From CBDHGY01 sp965263325 (GTDB lineage: Bacteria; Pseudomonadota; Alphaproteobacteria; Caulobacterales; Hyphomonadaceae), in contig CBDHGY010000002.1 of the NCBI GenBank assembly GCA_965263325.1, forward strand, positions 1,488,001 to 1,552,000: a stretch of 64,000 nt of DNA, written 5' to 3'. The position numbers were made by a program, and so were the translations under genes. The notes below the pieces were generated by a model. That model ran no database searches. It worked only from the letters and a program-made list of their open reading frames with translations, and had not been told where the DNA came from. Each line of letters begins with the position of its first letter. Positions within the stretch are counted from its first letter, which is position 1. Of this stretch, positions 17,029 to 24,640 are shown in pieces.

Positions 17029-17859
17029 TTTTCCACTTAGGGAGCCTTTCAACATCAAAAGCACACCACTCGACCGATCGATCGGCACACGGACGATTTG
17101 ATCTGGATCGGCATTTAGTAGACGCACCATCATGGAGCGGTAAGGCTCACCCGGTTGATCCGAATATCGGGTTAGAAAAAAACTGTTCTCACTTTCGGTT
17201 TGAACTTTACGAACAACAACAAAGGCGACATCTTCAACCGTTACAGCTGTAAATGCTCCAATACGCAGAAGCTCTACTAGTCGTGTCCGGTCATCTGCGT
17301 TCTCAAAAGTTACAGTTGCCTCAATACGCTTCACCTCACCTTGGGCTTCCATTTCCTGAATAATCGCTCGAGGGAGCGTCATTAAATCAGCAGGCGTCGG
17401 CAGCGTTCTCGCAGACGCGATTTCATTAAGAATGGTGCTGCGGCCAGGATATTCGAAGCTGATGAAAGACCTATCCAGTTTTTTGACAACTCGTGTTGCC
17501 GCTAGTCGAAACTGTCCGAGCATCTCGCCAAAAGCCGTGGCCTTGGCAATTAGCTCTTCGCTTGTCGCATCGACCCGCGCTCTTAATTCTTCGACTTCGA
17601 TACGCAATAAATCTTGTCTTGACTGCAGTGACGCCAATTCTTCACGTGCTTTGTCTAACCGCAGCATCATTTTGGCCGGGTCTGCTTCGCCTCGAAATTT
17701 GTCTAGTTTCTTGTATTCTTCCGCCGAAATTTCCAAACTTCGTGGCGGCCCGATTTTTTCTAGAGCCTCATCTAATGAACGCGACTGACCGCGTGCTTCA
17801 ACGAGAAACATTATGCTCAGAACACAATATACGGAAACTCGAGCGGCGATCTGCAACAA
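17023..17859 (-). CDS. Secreted coiled-coil protein, unknown function
   Basis: A 278-aa protein with a signal peptide (MLQIAARVSVYCVLSIMFLV, then EARG-QS as a likely cut). A coiled coil follows at about residues 65-115 (LDKAREELASLQSRQDLLRI). The C-terminal half contains LVELLRIGAFTAVTVEDVAF. The layout loosely resembles DUF3450 periplasmic proteins of TonB/ExbB operons, but no ExbB lies nearby and I would not assign it. It overlaps the end of pth by six bases on the opposite strand and precedes no obvious partner; the membrane TIR protein gene lies upstream on the same strand, 130 bases away. Confidence 0.7.
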   Translation of the reverse strand: MLQIAARVSVYCVLSIMFLVEARGQSRSLDEALEKIGPPRSLEISAEEYKKLDKFRGEADPAKMMLRLDKAREELASLQSRQDLLRIEVEELRARVDATSEELIAKATAFGEMLGQFRLAATRVVKKLDRSFISFEYPGRSTILNEIASARTLPTPADLMTLPRAIIQEMEAQGEVKRIEATVTFENADDRTRLVELLRIGAFTAVTVEDVAFVVVRKVQTESENSFFLTRYSDQPGEPYRSMMVRLLNADPDQIVRVPIDRSSGVLLMLKGSLSGKL

Positions 17860-17989
17860 ACCTTTTCTCCTTAAGGTTGCTGCAAATCTAAGCTCTATGC
17901 TTAGGCTAGTCTACAATTCTCTAGACCTGCGAGGCGCCTAACTTCCCCGCAGGCCAGAAAAGGCCATGTCAGATGAGTGGGCTACTAGG

Positions 17990-19096
17990 TCACTCGTCGT
18001 CGGCCTCTTTCGCATCTTTGTCTGGCGTCGAGGCCAATGATTTCGATGAAATATAACCGGCTGGGCAGGACGCCGCGATCTTCGTATTGGCTGCGAGGCT
18101 AATCCCGTTTCCTGAGATCTGCATTGTCTGCGCTGGTGTGCTGCGCACAATCCAGCCGAACAAAAACATCAGCGCGATGGATGCCAGAATCCCCGGAACC
18201 ATCCAGCGCCCAATCCCTGCCGAACCAATCGCTGCAACTTTAGCAGGCTCTGACACTTCGGTTTCTGGAGACGGTGCGTAGACGCCCGCAGGCCCTTTCC
18301 GGCCCGGCTTGTAGGGCGCTCCCGGTGTGCCCGGAACTTTGCCGACGCCTTCGCCGTATCCCGAACCGATTACATCTCCTTCAGCGCGCTCGCTCGAGGC
18401 AGCGCTGGCAGCCGCCGCACTCGTTGCAGCTGATTCCGTAGTCACCTTTGCTGATCGTTCCGCAGGTCCTTTGCCCTGCGATGCATCCGTCTCACCGCTC
18501 TGTCCGGCGCCAGCTTTCAGGGTTGATGCGGCGAGCGCAGCGGCTCCTTCGGCTTCTTTTGATGGTGCCGGTTTTACGCCGAGTTCTTTTTCGCGCTTTT
18601 TCATCTCGGCTATTGCAAGCGGATCGGCCGGGTGGTTCTCGAGCCAGGCGAGTTTCTCACTCGCATCATTCTTGCCGAGCATAAGCCATTCGCGAAGATG
18701 CACGCGGCCATCCCGGCGGCCAAGCTCTTCAACAACTTCGTAGAAGCCTTCAACTGTCGTTCGCGTTGTCATGCCGGCAAGGCTGTAGCGCTTGTTGATC
18801 GAAAATGGTTCGTAAGGGATGACGTCATCCAGCGCTGTTTCGATCAACACACCGGGACGCGAATTCCCAACCGACGCTGCGGCGCGCACCCAGTCAGACT
18901 TCACGGCGTTCTCAGACCATAGCACGAGCATGGATTGCGAATTGAGCGCGTGGCGGGCGTCCTTCTGGTCAAAGGTCGTGTCTGTTTGTTTTTTATCAAA
19001 CCAGCATTTGAATTTTAAGGCTCTCAGCCGTCGAACGACCAGATTCGCCATGTCGCGATCTTCGAGCGCGGAAACGACAAAAACGTCATAGGCCAT
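17990..19096 (-). CDS. Membrane-anchored TIR-domain protein
   Basis: A 368-aa protein. Residues 1-130 form a TIR domain (AYDVFVVSALEDRDMANLVV, then KFKCWFDKKQTD as the BB-loop region and MLVLWSENAVKSDWV). A long Ala/Ser/Gly-rich linker (about 165-270) leads to one membrane segment (MVPGILASIALMFLFGWIV) and a short C-terminal domain. In NAD-cleaving TIR proteins the helix after SxWV carries a catalytic Glu; here the sequence is SDWVRAAAS, with Ala at about position 73, so it may be a non-catalytic, scaffold-type TIR. ATG 19096 has a GGGAG site and is preferred to an in-frame codon at 19117. Confidence 0.8.
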   Translation of the reverse strand: MAYDVFVVSALEDRDMANLVVRRLRALKFKCWFDKKQTDTTFDQKDARHALNSQSMLVLWSENAVKSDWVRAAASVGNSRPGVLIETALDDVIPYEPFSINKRYSLAGMTTRTTVEGFYEVVEELGRRDGRVHLREWLMLGKNDASEKLAWLENHPADPLAIAEMKKREKELGVKPAPSKEAEGAAALAASTLKAGAGQSGETDASQGKGPAERSAKVTTESAATSAAAASAASSERAEGDVIGSGYGEGVGKVPGTPGAPYKPGRKGPAGVYAPSPETEVSEPAKVAAIGSAGIGRWMVPGILASIALMFLFGWIVRSTPAQTMQISGNGISLAANTKIAASCPAGYISSKSLASTPDKDAKEADDE

Positions 19097-19242
19097 GGAG
19101 ACGACTCCCAAATTCATTGCGAAGCTTACAATTTTGATCGGGATTGACCACCCAATTCCGCTGAAAAGCGATAAAATCGCTGTTTTTCGCCTACGAAAGC
19201 GAGTATTGCGCCCGATAATTAGACGAAATTGGAGATCCCCAA

Positions 19243-20340
19243 ATGGGTTTCAAATGCGGAATTGTCGGCTTGCCCAATGTTGGAAAGTCTACCCTTTTCA
19301 ATGCCTTAACTCAAACTGCTGCGGCGCAGGCCGCCAATTATCCATTCTGTACAATTGAGCCGAATGTTGGTGAGGTGGCTGTGCCAGAACGGCGCCTCGC
19401 AAAATTGGCTGACATCGCGAGCTCCAAGGAGATTATTCCGGCGCGGATGAACTTTGTCGACATTGCCGGCCTCGTCGAGGGGGCGTCGAAGGGCGAAGGC
19501 CTTGGCAACCAATTCCTCGCGAATATCCGCGAAACCGACGCGATTGTGTATGTTTTGCGCTGTTTTGAGGATTCCGACATCACGCATGTGTCTGGAAAAG
19601 TCGATCCCATCGCCGATCTTGAGGTTGTTGAGACCGAGCTGATGATCGCCGATTTGGACAGCCTTGAAAAGCGCAAGGCGAACTTGATCAAAAAAGCGAA
19701 CTCAGGTGACAAGGAGGCGAAAGCCCAGGTTTCCCTGCTGGACCTTGCCCTCGCCGAGCTCGAAAATGGCCGCCCTGCCCGGCGCGCGGAGGTTTCCAAG
19801 GATGACGAAAAAGCCTGGAATATGCTTCAGCTTTTGACGTCAAAACCCGTGCTGTATGTCGCGAATGTTGACGAGGAATCGGCTGGCACCGGCAATGAGT
19901 TTTCCGCGCGCGTGGAGGCGCATGCGGCAGAAGAAGGCGCGGCCTGCGTCGTGATCTCGGCGCAGATCGAAGCGGAGATGGCGCTGCTAGACGGCGAAGA
20001 ACGTTCAGAATTTTTGGAAAGCCTTGGCCTTGAGGAGCCCGGCCTCAACCGGCTGATCCATACCGGGTATGATTTGCTCGGCCTGCAAACCTATTTCACC
20101 TGTGGGCCGAAAGAGGCGCGCGCCTGGACGATCCGCAAGGGGTGGACCGCGCCGCAGGCGGCGGGCGTCATCCACGGGGATTTTGAGAAGGGCTTCATCC
20201 GCGCCGAGACGATCACTTATGAAGACTATGTCGCGCATAATGGCGAGGCGGGCGCGAAGGATGCCGGCAAAATGCGCGCGGAAGGCAAGGAGTATATCGT
20301 GCAGGATGGGGACGTTATGCACTTCAGGTTCAATGTTTAG
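19243..20340 (+). CDS. ychF: Redox-regulated ATPase YchF/OLA1
   Basis: A 365-aa Obg-family P-loop protein that prefers ATP. Motifs are the G1 loop GLPNVGKSTLFNALT, DIAGLVEGASKGEGLGNQFL (G3), and NVDEE in place of NKxD, which explains the ATP preference. The C-terminal TGS domain ends GDVMHFRFNV. It is a housekeeping translation/stress ATPase, unrelated to the TIR genes on either side as far as the sequence shows. Confidence 0.96.
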   Translation: MGFKCGIVGLPNVGKSTLFNALTQTAAAQAANYPFCTIEPNVGEVAVPERRLAKLADIASSKEIIPARMNFVDIAGLVEGASKGEGLGNQFLANIRETDAIVYVLRCFEDSDITHVSGKVDPIADLEVVETELMIADLDSLEKRKANLIKKANSGDKEAKAQVSLLDLALAELENGRPARRAEVSKDDEKAWNMLQLLTSKPVLYVANVDEESAGTGNEFSARVEAHAAEEGAACVVISAQIEAEMALLDGEERSEFLESLGLEEPGLNRLIHTGYDLLGLQTYFTCGPKEARAWTIRKGWTAPQAAGVIHGDFEKGFIRAETITYEDYVAHNGEAGAKDAGKMRAEGKEYIVQDGDVMHFRFNV

Positions 20341-20442
20341 ACTCTCCGCCTGAGGCTGGGTTCAGCGCACCCGAAAAACTCCAATAAAACCATTCATGCG
20401 ACGTCGCACTCAGGGCGGAGAGGTCATGGGGAGGTGAGATGC

Positions 20443-22314
20443 TTAGTTCAATAATTGGAGTAAGCTGTCTCGCATCACCCATGCCCCCGCGCCTACTATG
20501 CCTGCAAGCAAGAGCAATACGAGCCCTATTCGCCCCCTGCCCGAGCGAGATTGAGGTTTCGAATCTGGGATGACTTCGGTTTTGGACTCAGGTGAAATGT
20601 CTTGCGCCTGTTTCTGCGCGCTTTTTTCCGCAGCCGCCATTTGTTCAAACATCGGTAGATCGCGCTCAATTTGAGTCCGTTGCGGATGGCCTTCTGGCAA
20701 GCTCGCTGTCAAGATCGCATGTGCGCGCCGCGCCAGTGGCAAGGCGTCTCCCGCCCGCCCAGTCTCCGTCAGCAATCCCGCCAGATTGTTTAGGCGAATA
20801 GCAACAGTCAGATGGTCCGGGCCATAGCTTGCTTCATTAATTTCCAGCGCACGGCGGAACAGCGGCTCAGCCAAATCATAATTTGCGCGCGATTCATATA
20901 GCGTCGCGGCTCTACTAAGTGCAAAGTTTAGGGGATCCGACCCGACCCCCCATTTGTCCAATTTATCGAGCGCCACAATATGCGGCACTAGAGGAGCCAC
21001 AAAAGGCCAGACGGGCGGATTGTTATAAGGGTTTTCTGACGGCAGTGAACGCTGAAGACGCATCGCCGAAACTTTCAACAAACCCTCGCTGGCCTCTTCC
21101 TCAAGCTCAGCGCGCAGCACGTCCTGCAAAAGGCGGTGCAGGCTAAGCGATGAGCCGTGTGCCTCTGAACGCGTGCCTTGCGTGACGAGTGAATAGCGCA
21201 GCAAAGCATTTGCGGCGGCTCTGGTTTCGTCGCTTTCCACGTTATCCGCCAAAATCGCCAAGGGAATATCATCCGGCGCATAAAAGGCGGTGGACATGAG
21301 AAGCCCGTATGCTCCCGGTGCATCTTCTTCCGCCTTTTCGATAGAAGGAATAAAGGTCGCTGAGACGAGATCATCATCCGAATTCTTAGCGCCGATGGCT
21401 TTCTTTCCCAGCCGGTCCGTTAGTTTATCCAGATAGTTCGAAAAACTCTCCAGCCTGTTCTCGCGGAGATACGCCCCCGCCTGAACAATTGCGAGAGTGA
21501 GGCCATCGAAGGCCTCCATCAATTCCTCAAAACCCTCTTCTTCAGCCTGCCTATCGGTAATAGACAACATAAGGTTTGCCGCCGCTCGGCGCGGAAGTTT
21601 CTCGATCTCGACTTGCCGCGCATCTACCCACGCCTCCCAGCGGCTGGTCGCAATGGTGTGAAAGCCCTTAGCGCGCGCGGCTTCCGGCATGTCGCTTTCC
21701 TGTTCCACATTATCAAACACAAAGAGGAAAGGGCGCTCTGCTTTCTGCGCCTCAATCGTAGCGAGCTCAAACGCCTTATCCGCCAGCCCCTCGATATCAT
21801 TTTCGCCGCGAAGCGTTTCGTCCAGCTTGACCGCAAGCGCTGCGAGATCCTCGAGCATTTCAGATTGCAGCTCACTGCGCACAAGCCATGTGCCGGCATA
21901 TCTATGCTGGTGGCGGCGGGCATATTCGCGCGCAATGGCAGACTTCCCGACCCCGCCAAGGCCCGACACAGCGGCGGGGGGTGTAAGCGCGACCGCCTCC
22001 CGCTCTTCCCAGAGCGCCTGGTTCAGACTGGCAAGCTCATCATCGCGGCCGGTGAAGTTTTTCGTGATGAAGCGGGAATTCGTGATGGGCGCGGCCATGC
22101 GGGGCATCATATCCGGGAGACTGCGATCTTCCTGCAGCGCGCCTTTCACAGCATTCCGAAGCGCGGCGCCTCGGTCCCCTTCCGCGAGACCCAAAAGATT
22201 GAGATACGCCAAATCTACAAACAGTTTGGGCGGGCGCGAGTCGCGGAGCATCACAGGGATGAGCTTGCCGCCGTCGCCCTGCGCCACAGCAAAACCAGCA
22301 TCCCATTCTTTCAT
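20443..22314 (-). CDS. NB-ARC-TPR protein, C-terminal part of an interrupted TIR protein
   Basis: A 623-codon frame from ATG 22314. Residues 1-60 (MKEWDAGFAVAQGDGGKLIP through LFVDLAYLNLLG) are the C-terminal half of a TIR domain, in the same reading frame as the preceding 73-aa frame, separated only by TAG-TGC. Next come a STAND/NB-ARC ATPase with P-loop SGLGGVGKSAIAREYA and Walker B RPFLFVFDNVEQ, a winged-helix region, tetratricopeptide repeats (LAEPLFRRALEINEASYG, GPDHLTVAIRLNNLAGL), and a C-terminal membrane segment (RIGLVLLLLAGIVGAGAWV). TIR-STAND proteins commonly act in antiphage abortive responses by cleaving NAD. Here a restart at ATG 22314 would keep the predicted catalytic Glu (KEW) but lose the first half of the TIR fold. 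Confidence 0.75.
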   Translation of the reverse strand: MKEWDAGFAVAQGDGGKLIPVMLRDSRPPKLFVDLAYLNLLGLAEGDRGAALRNAVKGALQEDRSLPDMMPRMAAPITNSRFITKNFTGRDDELASLNQALWEEREAVALTPPAAVSGLGGVGKSAIAREYARRHQHRYAGTWLVRSELQSEMLEDLAALAVKLDETLRGENDIEGLADKAFELATIEAQKAERPFLFVFDNVEQESDMPEAARAKGFHTIATSRWEAWVDARQVEIEKLPRRAAANLMLSITDRQAEEEGFEELMEAFDGLTLAIVQAGAYLRENRLESFSNYLDKLTDRLGKKAIGAKNSDDDLVSATFIPSIEKAEEDAPGAYGLLMSTAFYAPDDIPLAILADNVESDETRAAANALLRYSLVTQGTRSEAHGSSLSLHRLLQDVLRAELEEEASEGLLKVSAMRLQRSLPSENPYNNPPVWPFVAPLVPHIVALDKLDKWGVGSDPLNFALSRAATLYESRANYDLAEPLFRRALEINEASYGPDHLTVAIRLNNLAGLLTETGRAGDALPLARRAHAILTASLPEGHPQRTQIERDLPMFEQMAAAEKSAQKQAQDISPESKTEVIPDSKPQSRSGRGRIGLVLLLLAGIVGAGAWVMRDSLLQLLN

Positions 22315-22317
22315 GCA

Positions 22318-22539
22318 CTATTTTGAGGCCCAATAGTCCGGTGACATGATGGCGAGCATTGTATCGCACTGCTCGAACGCCTCACGCATATTGCGCAGAA
22401 AACTCTCACCGGCTTTGAAGTCGCGTTCCTGCACGACGCACTCAAAGCCATGCGCCTCAAGCACGTTTTTCGCCCAGGTCGAAGCCTCAGCATCCGGACC
22501 GGCGCGGGAGATAAAAATCTTGTTGTTCCACTTGCTCAT
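22318..22539 (-). pseudogene. TIR N-terminal half, cut by an in-frame amber codon
   Basis: A 73-aa frame from ATG 22539 (AGAGGTGG site upstream) ending at TAG 22320-22318. It holds strands and helices of a TIR domain: NNKIFISRAGPDAEASTWAK, the BB-loop RDFKAGESF, and MLAIMSPDYWASK. In related TIR domains the next residues are typically W-C-x-x-E; here the order is TAG, then TGC-ATG-AAA-GAA (C-M-K-E), so TAG very probably replaces TGG (Trp). The frame continues without shift into the 20443-22314 gene. Possible readings are a recent nonsense mutation, a base error, or regulated readthrough. Read through, the full protein would have 701 residues. Confidence 0.75.
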
Positions 22540-22611
22540 GCGCGCCACCTCTCGGGGAGGCTATGGAATTTTCGCGCGGGGCGCAATTGAAGTTTCTACA
22601 ACACAAAATAA

Positions 22612-22666
22612 ATCCGCCGGGCCGTGCGCTCTAGGTGAGAGGGGAAGGAATGCAGGCCCGGCGGAT
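22612..22666 (-). terminator. 12-bp stem-loop, probable terminator
   Basis: Arms ATCCGCCGGGCC (22612-22623) and GGCCCGGCGGAT (22655-22666) are perfectly complementary, with a 31-base loop. On the minus strand the stem is followed by a T-rich run (ATTTATTTTG). It lies 58 bases past the stop of the NTF2-like secreted protein gene and before the TIR gene, so it would separate the two. A second hairpin (22675-22696) and a plus-strand T7 run lie beside it. Confidence 0.5.
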
Positions 22667-22724
22667 CATGGAAGCCGCTGGCGTATGGCCGCCAGCCGCC
22701 TCGCTTGTTTTTTTACAGTCCGGT

Positions 22725-23276
22725 TTATCCGGCTGAGTATGGCAGGGATGAGTGGTGAAGGTTGATCTTCAGATCGCCCTCATCGTCCAGAACGTAGCCG
22801 AAGGAATACTCGACTTTTGTTTCATTGCCGTCTGGGCCGGTGAAGTAGTAGTTGCCCATCGCGGTTGCAGAGTCGCCATCTGTGTAGATGCCGTTGCTTT
22901 CCCAGCGCACATTCGTCCAGCCTTTGATCGCAAAGCCTGAGTCTTCTGTGCCCGGTGTGCCGATGAAATAGCTGAGCGCTTCATCGAAGGTTTCGCGGAA
23001 CTGGTCATCTGCTGCGAGCGTTGGCTTGAACATAACATCGGTTTCGCCGTAAGCGTAGAGGTCGTTGATGTGCTCTGTCGCGCGGGCTTTGTAGTCACCG
23101 CCAGAGCTGTGCGTGCTGGCGATTGCGACAATGCCGTTGCCCCATGTGGTCTGAGCGTCGATGACAGCCTGCTCGGTGATTGCTGGCGCGGCGCTCTCTG
23201 CTGTTGCGATGCTCGCGCAAGCCACAAGCGATACTCCGGCAAGACCTGCCAATCCCATTTGCATGAATTTATTCAT
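22725..23276 (-). CDS. Exported NTF2-like (CaMKII-association-type) protein
   Basis: A 183-aa protein with a signal sequence. LVAC at residues 17-20 fits a lipobox, though a signal peptidase I site (ATA-ES) is also possible. The mature part has the family pattern QTTWGNGIVAIA, LYAYGETDVMFKPT, FRETFDEALSYFIG, GFAIKGWTNVRWE and GDLKINLHHSSLPY, a cone-shaped NTF2-like fold related to CaMKII association domains. Homologues are widespread in marine bacteria and sometimes carry misleading enzyme names. No catalytic activity can be assigned. Confidence 0.75.
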   Translation of the reverse strand: MNKFMQMGLAGLAGVSLVACASIATAESAAPAITEQAVIDAQTTWGNGIVAIASTHSSGGDYKARATEHINDLYAYGETDVMFKPTLAADDQFRETFDEALSYFIGTPGTEDSGFAIKGWTNVRWESNGIYTDGDSATAMGNYYFTGPDGNETKVEYSFGYVLDDEGDLKINLHHSSLPYSAG

Positions 23277-23468
23277 GGATACTTTCCCTTATAAGTAGCC
23301 CTCTTCCAGGGCATAATTCTGTATTTGCGCCGCTCAGTTTTTTTGGCACCGCACACCAGTAAGTGGTGCGGATTATTCATAAGAATAATTCGAACTCACT
23401 ATGTGCGTGATAGACTTAGGCTATAACGTAACAAAGAAAATGCGCGCCGTTACATCAATACAGAACAT

Positions 23469-23501
23469 AAAAAAGCCGGACACTTTGCAGTGCCCGGCTT
23501 T
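23469..23501 (-). terminator. Rho-independent terminator
   Basis: Arms AAAGCCGG and CCGGCTTT with an inner CAC/GTG pair, followed on the minus strand by T6. It sits 28 bases after the stop of the carbonic anhydrase gene. Confidence 0.85.
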
Positions 23502-23528
23502 GGAATGATCGAGTAAAAATGGGGGATG

Positions 23529-24401
23529 TTACTCGATCGGGGACAAGAGCTCTGGTGCGGTAACCAGCTGACGAACTCCATGGGATTTCGTCTCATTGAA
23601 CACGTTCCCGCTTTCGGCCCAGCGGTGTAGAGAGTTGATGTCGAGCTTCATGCACTTTGGACGTACACTCCAGGTGACCTGGGCAGGCGAGCATGTTGAC
23701 TGATCATAGCTTGGACCTGTCGTTGACCCACGAAAGAGAACCGGCGAGCCCGTCGACACTGGGATTGCGCGTGCTTGATGTTTGCCGTTCACTGTGTTTC
23801 CGCCGTAAGCGTAATTCATAAAGTCGGCCGCATTCGGATCATTCACCACAAGGAAAGTTTGCGCTTCCACGCGGAGCAATGGATCTGTGCATCCTTCAGG
23901 CACACAAGCCCCCAGACCTTCACCCGGGGTCGCAGCGCACGAGGTGTGCACCCAGTGCACTTCAATGGTTTGACCCGGGACGACACCTTTATAAGCGCCA
24001 GGTGCGGGGGCAAGCTCTGCTGCGGTTAGGTCGTCTGTCGCGTTACATGCGTATCCGCCATTGTCCGTGGCGTCGACAAATACACTGAAATCCGGGCCTT
24101 TGTGCTCTGCGTTCGTATGCGTGTGAATATTGCAGAGGTTCATTTGCGCGGGCTCGGGAGCCATCGGAAAGTCCGTCAGATTCAGGCCCACTTTCGACGA
24201 AATATCACGCGGCGTTTGCGGACCAGCATCTACGCACAGATCTGCAGATTTTTCGGCTGTTTCTGTGACCTCTTCCTCGACTTCAGCAACCACCTCTTCG
24301 GCCGTTTCCGCCTCATCCGAGCCCGTGGGCCAGGTCAAGCTTGAGCAAGCCGCTAATACGACGGCAACGCCAGCAATTGTTGGAATTGACTTTCTCACCA
24401 A
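23529..24401 (-). CDS. Delta-class carbonic anhydrase, lipoprotein
   Basis: A 290-aa protein related to the delta carbonic anhydrases first known from diatoms. Signatures are GPQTPRDISSKVGLNLTDF, MNLCNIHTHTNAEHKGPDF with candidate Zn-binding histidines, TIEVHWVHTSCAATPGEGLG, and LRVEAQTFLVVNDP. The N-terminus has a lipobox (VVLAACSS) and then an acidic linker (residues about 28-55, rich in Glu, Val and Ala), so the enzyme would hang from a membrane in the periplasm. Four or more cysteines may form disulfides there. It would interconvert CO2 and bicarbonate. The gene is monocistronic, with its own terminator. Confidence 0.82.
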   Translation of the reverse strand: MVRKSIPTIAGVAVVLAACSSLTWPTGSDEAETAEEVVAEVEEEVTETAEKSADLCVDAGPQTPRDISSKVGLNLTDFPMAPEPAQMNLCNIHTHTNAEHKGPDFSVFVDATDNGGYACNATDDLTAAELAPAPGAYKGVVPGQTIEVHWVHTSCAATPGEGLGACVPEGCTDPLLRVEAQTFLVVNDPNAADFMNYAYGGNTVNGKHQARAIPVSTGSPVLFRGSTTGPSYDQSTCSPAQVTWSVRPKCMKLDINSLHRWAESGNVFNETKSHGVRQLVTAPELLSPIE

Positions 24402-24576
24402 AAAATCTCCTTGAAATTTCCCCGTAGGATGTTATTTAATAACGTATCGATAAGCGACGGTTGTGCGTAAGGTCTCTCCTGCGCGCCATCCGTGCTATCT
24501 AAAGATGACTTAGATTTCTCTGGCGGGTTTTCGAGCTTCGCGCATCAATTTTTTGTTGTTCTTTTTCAAGAAAAAT

Positions 24577-24591
24577 GTTCCACATATGTTC
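24577..24591. promoter_or_regulatory. LexA box upstream of rmuC
   Basis: GTTC-CACATAT-GTTC matches the alphaproteobacterial LexA consensus GTTC-N7-GTTC exactly. It lies 49 bases before the chosen rmuC start, a normal position for a LexA-controlled promoter, and rmuC is a DNA-recombination gene. It also shows that an upstream ATG at 24575, which overlaps the box, is not the start. Confidence 0.75.
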
Positions 24592-24640
24592 TAGCGCCGA
24601 AAAGGCTTATTTTCGGCGAATCAAATTAGGACTGCCCGGT

